Made by a program: the position numbers and the translations under genes | The notes under the pieces: generated by a model | Told to the model about the DNA's origin: nothing | The model's database searches: none | What the model saw: the letters and a program-made list of their open reading frames with translations, nothing else | In this document: positions 1 to 5,010 of the stretch, piece by piece | Layout of the letters: each line of letters begins with the position of its first letter | Numbering within the stretch: position 1 is the first letter of the stretch | NCBI GenBank assembly: GCA_009925875.1 | Contig: RFQD01000116.1 | Location: 1 to 5,010 of the forward strand | DNA length: 5,010 nt | From: Microbacteriaceae bacterium | GTDB lineage: Bacteria > Actinomycetota > Actinomycetes > Actinomycetales > Microbacteriaceae | Direction: 5' to 3'

Positions 1-1
1 C

Positions 2-358
2 GCTGCGGCGACCCGGCCCGTGGAGGAGTTCTTCAAGCGGCAGTTGCAGCTGGAGATGGTGCCCGGCCCGCTGCGGCGGACGATCCTGCGGTGGAACATG
101 AACTCCTGCTCGCCGAAGCGGGCCGCACGGATCGGCACCTTCAGCCTCTCGACCCTCGCCGGCCTGGGGGCGAGCAACCGCTTCCACCCCACGATCTGCA
201 CCACGAGCCTTTCCTACGCGCCGCTGGAGGCCGACGGCCGCTGCCTCGTCACGCTCATCGCCGACCATCGCGTGCTCGACGGCGCCGTCGTGGCCAGGGC
301 GCTGGCCCGGCTGGAGGAGACCCTCCGTCGTGACATCGCCGCGGAACTCGCCCGCATC
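2..358 (+). other. E2-type acyltransferase (CAT-like fold) C-terminal segment joined in frame to smc
   Basis: The first ~115 codons do not resemble SMC coiled coil: they are rich in Pro, Phe, Cys, Trp and Met. The order of motifs matches the end of 2-oxoacid dehydrogenase E2 / chloramphenicol-acetyltransferase-like catalytic domains: a GTFSLSTL stretch, a beta-rich segment, then DHRVLDG at residues 82-88 (numbered from the GTG at 20). H83 would be the catalytic histidine. A terminal helix ALARLEETL follows. By hand count GC is about 71% over 1-360, against about 67% over 361-720. Arginine is mostly CGG and glutamate exclusively GAG until about base 325, after which CGT/CGC and GAA appear. The upstream part of this domain lies outside the window. 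The donor is unknown; the style recalls stand-alone E2-like proteins of Planctomycetes, but that is only an impression. The end coordinate is approximate (340-370). Confidence 0.6.
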
Positions 359-1705
359 GAGGACGGACTCGTGGCGGCAACCGCCGCACTCGCACAAACT
401 CAAGCCGAAGCAGAGTCCGCCGCCGCCGAGTTGGCGGCACGCGAAGCGACGCCACGACCCCAACTTGACGCAGAAGCCCGTGACGGGGCATCCGCCGAAC
501 TCGAACGTCGGCGTGAAGCGGAGGTGCAAGCGCGACTCGATCTCGAAACGGCCCGCGAGCGGGTGCGCGCCGAGGAACTGCGCGTGGAGAGCCTGCGTCA
601 GCAGCTCGAAGCTGACCGTCAGGCGGCCGAAGAGACCGCTCGACGAATGGTCATTCGCCGTCGGCAAATGGAATCCGCCACGGAGGTCACCCGCGACTTG
701 CCGGCCGTTCTCACATCGATCGACACGTCGGTCAGTGAAGCGCGCGTGGTGTTGGCGCAGCGCGAGGCAGACCGCACGGCGCTCAACGAGAAACTAACAG
801 AGCTCCGTCGACAGGAAACCAGCCTGCGGGAGAGGCTGGCTCAGATTACCGAAAACGTGCACGGTCTCGAATTGCAGATTTATGAAAAGAAGATGCAACG
901 CTCGAGCCTGCTCGAGCGGGCGGCGACCGAGCTCGGTCTCGACGAAGACGTCCTCATTACCGAGTACGGACCCGATGTGGACGTTGTGGTTTCTGGCGAG
1001 ACCGGCGAGGACGCAACGACACGGCCGTACGTTCGCGCCGAACAGCAGGAGCGCCTCGCCCGCGCCGAACGCAAAATCTCGCAACTCGGCCGGGTGAACC
1101 CGCTCGCACTGGAAGAATTCTCCGCCCTCGAGCAGCGGCACCAATTCCTAACCGAGCAACTCACCGACCTCGACAACACGCGCAAAGACCTCATGACCAT
1201 CATCGACGAGGTGGATTCGACCATGCAGTCCGTCTTCGCTGCCGCCTTTGACGACGTTGCGCGTGCATTCACGAGCGTCTTTCCGATTCTGTTCCCCGGT
1301 GGTCAGGGAAGTATCTCCCTCACGAACCCCGACGACTTGCTCACCACCGGTGTGGATGTGATGGTCAAACCCGCCGGGAAGAAGATTGATCGACTGTCGT
1401 TGCTCTCGGGCGGCGAGCGTTCACTCGCGGCGGTGGCGTTTCTCGTGGCAATCTTCAAGGCGCGGCCCAGCCCGTTCTACATCTTGGATGAAGTCGAGGC
1501 GGCGCTCGACGACGCAAACCTCGGGCGCCTGCTCGCGATTTTCGAAGAACTGCGTTCCTCGAGTCAGCTCATTGTCATCACACACCAGAAGCGCACCATG
1601 GAAATCGCGGATGCGCTCTACGGAGTGTCGATGCGCCAAGACGGTGTGTCGGCCGTCGTGGGCCAGCGTGTCGAACACGCGACCGACGAGCCCGTCGCGT
1701 CGTAA
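2..1705 (+). CDS. smc: Chromosome segregation ATPase SMC, C-terminal half, in frame with a foreign-looking N-terminal segment (5' partial)
   Basis: SMC forms a ring-shaped ATPase with ScpA/ScpB that compacts and segregates the chromosome. Residues are numbered from the GTG at 20, but the frame is open back to base 2, so the true start is not visible. From about residue 115 to 330 the protein is an Ala/Glu/Arg/Gln-rich coiled coil. The conserved LGRVNPLALEEF segment begins at residue 356. The head follows with the ABC signature LSGGE (462-466), Walker B YILDE (487-491, D490 and catalytic E491), the D-loop ALDDANL (495-501) and the H-loop histidine H522. The Walker A half, first coiled coil and hinge of a full ~1,180-residue SMC are absent. 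Residues 1 to ~115 instead resemble an acyltransferase, so the ORF is probably a chimera. ftsY starts 29 bases downstream, as in other actinobacteria. The SMC identity of the C-terminal part is very secure; the gene's 5' structure is not. Confidence 0.93.
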   Translation, partial: AAATRPVEEFFKRQLQLEMVPGPLRRTILRWNMNSCSPKRAARIGTFSLSTLAGLGASNRFHPTICTTSLSYAPLEADGRCLVTLIADHRVLDGAVVARALARLEETLRRDIAAELARIEDGLVAATAALAQTQAEAESAAAELAAREATPRPQLDAEARDGASAELERRREAEVQARLDLETARERVRAEELRVESLRQQLEADRQAAEETARRMVIRRRQMESATEVTRDLPAVLTSIDTSVSEARVVLAQREADRTALNEKLTELRRQETSLRERLAQITENVHGLELQIYEKKMQRSSLLERAATELGLDEDVLITEYGPDVDVVVSGETGEDATTRPYVRAEQQERLARAERKISQLGRVNPLALEEFSALEQRHQFLTEQLTDLDNTRKDLMTIIDEVDSTMQSVFAAAFDDVARAFTSVFPILFPGGQGSISLTNPDDLLTTGVDVMVKPAGKKIDRLSLLSGGERSLAAVAFLVAIFKARPSPFYILDEVEAALDDANLGRLLAIFEELRSSSQLIVITHQKRTMEIADALYGVSMRQDGVSAVVGQRVEHATDEPVAS

Positions 1706-1734
1706 TCGTGGCGTCTGCCCAATAGGTTTGACCC

Positions 1735-2604
1735 ATGGCATCGAAATGGTCGCTGGGCACGAAGCTCGCAAGCATGTTCGGTCGGCCCAAGATTGACGAC
1801 GACACATGGGATGACCTCGAATCCACGTTGCTCAGCGCCGATTTCGGCCCCGACGTCACCGATCAGATCATCGCGCTCATGCGCGAGCGGGTAGCCAAAA
1901 CCGGCGTCACCGATTCGACCGACGTCGTGCGTCTGCTCCGCGAGCTTCTCGAGGAGCGGCTCTCGAAATTCGACACCACTCTCAACCTCAGTGAGCGCCC
2001 GGCCGTCATTCTCGTGGTGGGCGTCAATGGCGTGGGCAAAACCACCACGATAGGCAAGCTCGCCAAGTTCATCTCGGGTGCCGGCCGTTCGGTGGTGGTC
2101 GGCGCCGCCGACACCTTCCGCGCCGCCGCAGTCGATCAGCTCGCGACGTGGGCGCAGCGCGCGGGAGTCGAGGTCGTTCGTCCGCAGAGCGATGGCCAAG
2201 ATCCCGCATCCGTGGCCTTTCAAACGGTGGAGTTTGCCAAGAACCATGGCACCGACATTGTCATCGTCGATACGGCGGGTCGATTGCAGACGAAGAGCGG
2301 TTTGATGGATGAACTCTCCAAGATTCGCCGGGTGATCGAAAAACAGGTTCCGGTCTCGGAGGTGCTGCTCGTGCTCGACGCGACCACAGGTCAAAACGGG
2401 CTCGCCCAGGCCGACGCGTTTCTCGAGCACGCCGGTGTGACGGGTCTCGTGCTGACCAAACTCGACGGCTCGGCCAAGGGCGGGTTCGTGCTCGCCGTGC
2501 AAGAACGCACGGGCATCCCGGTGAAACTCGTTGGGACCGGTGAAGGGTTGGCAGATCTGTCTGGTTTCAACCCGGTCGCCTTCGCTGCCCAGCTCGTCGA
2601 ATAG
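1735..2604 (+). CDS. ftsY: Signal recognition particle receptor FtsY (NG domain)
   Basis: FtsY is the SRP receptor. It docks Ffh-ribosome complexes at the inner membrane, and the two GTPases activate each other and release the nascent chain to the Sec translocon. The 289-residue protein is essentially just the NG domain. The N-domain helical bundle covers roughly residues 15-85. The G domain has P-loop GVNGVGKTT (96-104, K102), DTFRAAA (126-132), DTAGR (179-183), TKLD (241-244) and closing GTGEG (267-271), and the protein ends with the usual GFNPVAFAAQLVE helix. The acidic A domain of E. coli FtsY is missing. The basic, amphipathic start (MASKWSLGTKLASMF) probably serves as the membrane-binding helix. 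The ATG at 1735 is supported by this family-like N-terminus and by a weak AGG at 1724-1726, 8 bases upstream. It lies 29 bases after smc, so co-transcription is likely. Confidence 0.97.
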   Translation: MASKWSLGTKLASMFGRPKIDDDTWDDLESTLLSADFGPDVTDQIIALMRERVAKTGVTDSTDVVRLLRELLEERLSKFDTTLNLSERPAVILVVGVNGVGKTTTIGKLAKFISGAGRSVVVGAADTFRAAAVDQLATWAQRAGVEVVRPQSDGQDPASVAFQTVEFAKNHGTDIVIVDTAGRLQTKSGLMDELSKIRRVIEKQVPVSEVLLVLDATTGQNGLAQADAFLEHAGVTGLVLTKLDGSAKGGFVLAVQERTGIPVKLVGTGEGLADLSGFNPVAFAAQLVE

Positions 2605-2639
2605 CCCAGCACGTCGAATAAGCCAGCACGTCGAATAAG
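2589..2639 (+). repeat. Three tandem 17-bp units formed from the end of ftsY
   Basis: Three contiguous 17-base units run from 2589 to 2639. Unit 1 (2589-2605) is the end of ftsY, encoding Q-L-V-E-stop plus one base: CCAGCTCGTCGAATAGC. Units 2 (2606-2622) and 3 (2623-2639) are identical to each other: CCAGCACGTCGAATAAG. They differ from unit 1 at three positions. The last codons and stop of ftsY thus appear to have been copied twice into the ftsY-ffh gap. Because 17 is not a multiple of three, the extra copies are out of frame with ftsY. They fill most of the 46-base spacer and end 11 bases before the ffh ATG. The pattern is directly visible; tandem duplication by replication slippage is inferred. 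Confidence 0.9.
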
Positions 2640-2650
2640 CTTGTCGCGTT

Positions 2651-4213
2651 ATGGCAACGTTCTCAGATCTCTCTTCGCGCTTAACGGATTCGCTCAAGAA
2701 CCTGCGCGGAAAGGGCAAGCTTTCGCCCGCCGACGTCGACGGCACGGTTCGCGAGATTCGGCGGGCCCTCCTCGATGCCGACGTGTCGCTCGACGTGGTC
2801 AAAGACTTCACGGGTCGGGTGCGCGAGCGCGCGCTGGGTGACGACGTCAGTAAAGCACTTAACCCGGCCCAGCAGGTCGTGCAGATTGTCAACGACGAGT
2901 TGGTCACGATTCTCGGCGGCGAGCAACGTCGTCTCGAGTTCGCCAAGAAACCCCCGACGGTCATCATGCTCGCCGGCTTACAGGGTGCCGGAAAGACCAC
3001 GCTCGCCGGCAAGCTCGCGAAGCATCTGGCCAAAGACAAGCACACACCCCTCCTCGTCGCGTGTGACCTCCAGCGACCCAACGCCGTCAATCAGCTTCAG
3101 GTGGTCGGCGAAAAAGCCGGCGTTGCCGTGTTCGCGCCAGAGCCGGGAAACGGCGTTGGTGACCCGGTCAAGGTCGCCAAGCAATCGATCAAGTACGCGC
3201 AGGACAAGGTCTATGACGTGGTCATCATCGACACGGCCGGTCGACTCGGCGTTGACGCAGAACTCATGAAGCAGGCATCCGACATTCGCAAGGCCACGAA
3301 CCCCGACGAGGTTCTGTTCGTCATCGACGCGATGATCGGTCAGGATGCGATTGCCACGGCCAAAGCGTTCCAGGAGGGTGTCGACTTCACGGGTGTGGTG
3401 CTCTCCAAACTCGACGGTGACGCGCGTGGTGGTGCCGCCCTGTCGGTCGTGTCGAGTACGGGTCGTCCGATACTCTTTGCCTCCACGGGAGAGGGTCTCG
3501 ACGATTTCGAGCCCTTCTACCCCGACCGCATGGCAAGCCGAATTCTCGACCTCGGCGACATCCTCACGCTGATTGAGCAGGCGCAAGAGGCCTTCGACGC
3601 CGATGAAGCCACCAAGATGGCGGAGAAGTTCAAGTCGGACACCTTCACGCTCGACGACTTCTTGGGTCAAATGCAGCAGCTCAAGAAAATGGGCTCGCTC
3701 AAAAACATGATGGGCATGCTTCCTGGCGCGGGCAGGATGAAAGATCAGCTCGATAACTTCGACGAACGAGAAATCACGCGCACCGAAGCCATCATCCAGT
3801 CGATGACGCCCGCGGAGCGTGCCAACACCAAGTTGCTCAACGGTTCACGCCGACTGCGCATTGCCAAGGGGTCGGGCATGACCGTGACCGACGTCAATGC
3901 TCTGGTCAACCGATTTGAACAAGCCGCCAAGATGATGAAAACCGTCGCCAAGGGTGGAGTTCCGCAAGTGCCCGGAATGGGTCAAATGGCCGGTCTCGCG
4001 CATGGTAAGGGGCGCTCCGGTGGGTCGACCAAGAAGAAGGGCTCACGGTCGGGCAACCCGGCCAAGCGCGCCGCCGAAAATGCGGGACTCGCGATTCCGT
4101 CGACGGGCTCGAGTGGCGCATCCGGCGCAGGATTCGGGCTCGGAGCGGGTAAACCCGGCGGTCCGACACCCGAAGAGTTGGATGCCCTGCAGAAGTTCCT
4201 CGGCAAGGGCTGA
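2651..4213 (+). CDS. ffh: Signal recognition particle protein Ffh (SRP54)
   Basis: Ffh binds signal sequences and 4.5S/SRP RNA, then docks with FtsY to deliver nascent membrane proteins. The N domain covers residues 1 to ~90. The G domain has P-loop GLQGAGKTT (109-117, K115), DTAGR (194-198), SKLD (252-255) and the closing STGEG (278-282). The methionine-rich M domain (~300-434) has the MGSLKNMMGMLPG finger-loop region near 347-359 and the RNA-binding RRLRIAKGSGM around 400-410. Residues ~435-520 are a Gly/Ser/Lys low-complexity tail ending in a short helix (PEELDALQKFLGKG), common in actinobacterial Ffh; 520 residues is normal there. The ATG at 2651 gives the family-typical start MATFSDLSSRLTDSLKNL. 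No convincing Shine-Dalgarno precedes it: the upstream bases are repeat unit 3 plus an 11-base CT/TG-rich stretch. Codons 11 and 110 are TTA, uncommon at this GC. It probably shares a transcript with ftsY. Confidence 0.98.
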   Translation: MATFSDLSSRLTDSLKNLRGKGKLSPADVDGTVREIRRALLDADVSLDVVKDFTGRVRERALGDDVSKALNPAQQVVQIVNDELVTILGGEQRRLEFAKKPPTVIMLAGLQGAGKTTLAGKLAKHLAKDKHTPLLVACDLQRPNAVNQLQVVGEKAGVAVFAPEPGNGVGDPVKVAKQSIKYAQDKVYDVVIIDTAGRLGVDAELMKQASDIRKATNPDEVLFVIDAMIGQDAIATAKAFQEGVDFTGVVLSKLDGDARGGAALSVVSSTGRPILFASTGEGLDDFEPFYPDRMASRILDLGDILTLIEQAQEAFDADEATKMAEKFKSDTFTLDDFLGQMQQLKKMGSLKNMMGMLPGAGRMKDQLDNFDEREITRTEAIIQSMTPAERANTKLLNGSRRLRIAKGSGMTVTDVNALVNRFEQAAKMMKTVAKGGVPQVPGMGQMAGLAHGKGRSGGSTKKKGSRSGNPAKRAAENAGLAIPSTGSSGASGAGFGLGAGKPGGPTPEELDALQKFLGKG

Positions 4214-4242
4214 CGACCGATTCGCGCGCGAGGCCCGAAGTC

Positions 4243-4251
4243 TGGCAGACT
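4243..4251 (+). promoter_or_regulatory. Candidate extended -10 promoter element for rpsP
   Basis: TGGCAGACT (4243-4251) fits an extended -10: a TG one base ahead of the hexamer CAGACT, which keeps the conserved A and final T. No good -35 is visible at the expected distance; the bases near 4221-4228 are only GC-rich. Initiation would be around 4257-4259, giving a leader of about 125 bases that contains both hairpins below. The 169-base gap after tightly spaced genes makes a separate rpsP promoter plausible. The same bases form a small inverted repeat (AGTCT-GGC-AGACT, 4239-4251), which may be coincidental. Confidence 0.35.
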
Positions 4252-4262
4252 AGGGAGTCGCG

Positions 4263-4305
4263 TTCCTCTTCACGACCGACCCTCTAATCAGTCGGGAAGA
4301 GCGAA
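4263..4305 (+). promoter_or_regulatory. Bulged hairpin in the ffh-rpsP gap (rpsP leader structure or ffh terminator)
   Basis: A long imperfect hairpin can be drawn by hand. CCGAC (4276-4280) pairs with GTCGG (4291-4295) around the 10-base loop CCTCTAATCA. CTCTTC (4266-4271) pairs with GAAGAG (4296-4301), leaving ACGA (4272-4275) as a one-sided bulge. TTC (4263-4265) pairs with GAA (4303-4305), with C4302 unpaired. That makes 14 base pairs. No T-run follows, so it is not a standard intrinsic terminator for ffh. Its position in the presumed rpsP 5' leader favours a regulatory or stabilising role, but this is inference. Confidence 0.5.
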
Positions 4306-4314
4306 TCCATCAGA

Positions 4315-4331
4315 GCTTTCGTCGCGAAAGC
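4315..4331 (+). promoter_or_regulatory. Perfect 7-bp stem hairpin in the rpsP leader
   Basis: GCTTTCG (4315-4321) and CGAAAGC (4325-4331) are exact reverse complements separated by TCG. They form a compact stem-loop 51 bases before the rpsP start. It is followed by GTCCCC rather than a T-run, so factor-independent termination is unlikely. Together with the larger hairpin upstream it makes this leader unusually structured for a 169-base gap. Its function is unknown. Confidence 0.5.
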
Positions 4332-4373
4332 GTCCCCACGTTTGCGACCTCGTTCACCACACCTAGGAATCAC

Positions 4374-4378
4374 AGGAG
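4374..4378 (+). promoter_or_regulatory. Ribosome binding site that selects the rpsP GTG start
   Basis: AGGAG lies 4 bases before the GTG at 4383 and is the strongest Shine-Dalgarno in the window. It supports GTG as the start, which also gives the conserved [11 protein letters not shown] beginning of S16. CACA (4371-4374) can pair weakly with TGTG (4382-4385), which would put GGAG in a loop and the start codon in a stem; at four pairs this may mean nothing. Confidence 0.8.
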
Positions 4379-4382
4379 AATT

Positions 4383-4907
4383 GTGGCTGTCAAAATCCGT
4401 TTGAAGCGTCTCGGCAAGATTCGCTCACCCCACTACCGCATCGTCGTCGCCGACTCGCGCACCAAGCGCGACGGTCGCGTGATCGAAGAAATCGGTCTGT
4501 ACCACCCCACCGAGAACCCCTCACTCATCAAGGTTGACTCCGCTCGTGCACAGTACTGGCTGAGTGTCGGTGCTCAGCCGACCGAGCAGGTCACGGCCAT
4601 TCTCAAGCTCACGGGCGACTGGGGAACGTTCAAGGGCGACAAGAACGCCAAGAGCACCGTGCAGGTCGCCGAACCGAAGGCCGCGTTCACGCTCGACGAC
4701 AAGAAGAAGCCCGTGCTGCGTCCGAAGTCGGAGAAGCCGGTTGCCAAAGCAGAGGTCGTCGAAGAAGCCATTGCCGAAGCCGTGGCCGAGGAAGTCGTCG
4801 AAGAAGCCATCGCCGAAGCCGTGGCCGAAGAGATCGTCGAAGAAGCGGTGGCCGAGGTTGTCGCTGAAGAAGCTGCCGCTGAAGCTGCTGGCGAAGAGCA
4901 GGCCTAG
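4383..4907 (+). CDS. rpsP: 30S ribosomal protein S16 with long Ala/Glu-rich C-terminal extension
   Basis: S16 is a 30S subunit protein that binds 16S rRNA and helps small-subunit assembly. The S16 fold covers residues 1 to ~80: [19 protein letters not shown], then [20 protein letters not shown] and a segment ending VGAQPTEQV. The protein has 174 residues against 82 in E. coli. Actinobacterial S16 proteins often carry an extension. Here residues ~85-124 form a Lys/Pro/Ala linker. Residues 125-174 are a strongly acidic, probably helical tail built of 13-residue repeats, with very few residues other than Ala, Glu, Val and Ile. The GTG start is set by AGGAG at 4374-4378. The gene has its own 169-base leader upstream, and khpA follows 6 bases after its stop. 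That suggests an rpsP-khpA operon, which in relatives continues with rimM, trmD and rplS. Confidence 0.97.
   Translation: MAVKIRLKRLGKIRSPHYRIVVADSRTKRDGRVIEEIGLYHPTENPSLIKVDSARAQYWLSVGAQPTEQVTAILKLTGDWGTFKGDKNAKSTVQVAEPKAAFTLDDKKKPVLRPKSEKPVAKAEVVEEAIAEAVAEEVVEEAIAEAVAEEIVEEAVAEVVAEEAAAEAAGEEQA
4755..4871 (+). repeat. Three in-frame 39-bp (13-residue) repeats in the rpsP tail
   Basis: Three head-to-tail 39-base units lie at 4755-4793, 4794-4832 and 4833-4871. Units 1 and 2 both encode [13 protein letters not shown] and differ at only three bases, all silent. Unit 3 encodes [13 protein letters not shown] and has diverged further. A degenerate remainder ([11 protein letters not shown], 4872-4904) reaches the stop. 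The unit length keeps frame, so copy-number change would lengthen or shorten the S16 tail without breaking the gene. Confidence 0.93.
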
Positions 4908-4913
4908 GCACTC

Positions 4914-5010
4914 ATGCTCGCTGCCGCACTTGCGCACCTCGTCAAGGGTCTCGTGGAGCATCCCGACGACGTGGCTGTTGTGGCGCGCGAAACAAATCGT
5001 GGCGAGGTCC
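4914..5010 (+). CDS. khpA: KH-domain RNA-binding protein KhpA, N-terminal part (3' partial)
   Basis: An ATG at 4914, 6 bases after the rpsP stop, opens a frame that runs off the window after 32 codons. It reads MLAAALAHLVKGLVEHPDDVAVVARETNRGEV. This matches the start of the ~75-80-residue KhpA (YlqC-type) proteins, which begin MLxxALxHLVKGxVxHPxDV before the single KH domain. The KH GXXG loop lies beyond the edge and cannot be checked. In Gram-positive bacteria KhpA is a small RNA-binding protein, often working with KhpB, linked to cell-envelope and RNA regulation. Its place right after rpsP is the usual actinobacterial order. Only a weak AGG (4906-4908) precedes the start, so translational coupling to rpsP is plausible. 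Confidence 0.88.
   Translation, partial: MLAAALAHLVKGLVEHPDDVAVVARETNRGEV

Noticed and set aside
20..1705. The GTG at 20 as a true start of the smc frame
   Set aside because: The frame is open to the left edge (codons from base 2), there is no ribosome site, and the acyltransferase-like fold would need more sequence upstream.
2669..2980. Two TTA leucine codons in ffh (codons 11 and 110) as a bldA-type developmental switch
   Set aside because: TTA-dependent control is a Streptomyces trait, ffh is essential, and two rare codons in 520 are compatible with ordinary codon use at this GC level.
1618..3090. A 490-codon open frame on the minus strand across ftsY and the start of ffh
   Set aside because: It lies opposite two unmistakable GTPase genes. 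Its translation is the antisense image of their GC-biased codons, with no recognisable domain and no ribosome site; long antisense frames are expected in high-GC DNA.
4239..4259. Overlapping short inverted repeats AGTCT-GGC-AGACT and GACT-AGGG-AGTC as a terminator after ffh or an operator
   Set aside because: Stems of four to five pairs with no T-run are too weak for a terminator, and no repressor-site family is recognised; the bases are better explained as a promoter element.
4521..4961. A minus-strand frame rich in GFFDD/GHGFG repeats opposite rpsP
   Set aside because: The repeats are the antisense reading of the 39-bp Ala/Glu units in the rpsP tail; there is no independent support for a gene.

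Overview
The window suggests a high-GC Gram-positive bacterium (Actinomycetota), most likely Micrococcales/Microbacteriaceae. The gene order smc - ftsY - ffh - rpsP - khpA is typical of actinobacteria. The SMC head sequence, the short FtsY without an acidic domain, the Ffh with a Gly/Ser/Lys tail and the S16 with a long Ala/Glu tail all fit. Family placement is inferred from protein style and was not tested by search. All genes are on the + strand.

Layout: bases 2-1705 are one open frame. Its last ~450 codons are the C-terminal coiled coil and ATPase half of the chromosome-condensation protein SMC. Its first ~115 codons do not look like SMC. They resemble the end of a 2-oxoacid dehydrogenase E2-type acyltransferase catalytic domain, with a DHRVLDG motif, and differ in GC and codon choice. 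The simplest reading is an in-frame chimeric junction near 340-370, probably an assembly artefact. Next come ftsY (1735-2604, SRP receptor) and, after a 46-base gap made largely of 17-bp tandem copies of the ftsY end, ffh (2651-4213, SRP protein). A 169-base gap (4214-4382) holds a candidate promoter and two RNA hairpins before rpsP (4383-4907, ribosomal protein S16). The start of khpA (KH-domain RNA-binding protein) follows 6 bases after rpsP and runs off the right edge.

Together the intact genes are core housekeeping functions: chromosome segregation (SMC), co-translational membrane targeting (FtsY + Ffh) and translation (S16, with KhpA as an RNA-binding partner). No mobile element, CRISPR array, tRNA/rRNA gene or defence system is visible. 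The points worth a second look are the odd SMC N-terminus, the triplicated 17-mer at the ftsY/ffh boundary, the structured rpsP leader and the repeat-built S16 tail.
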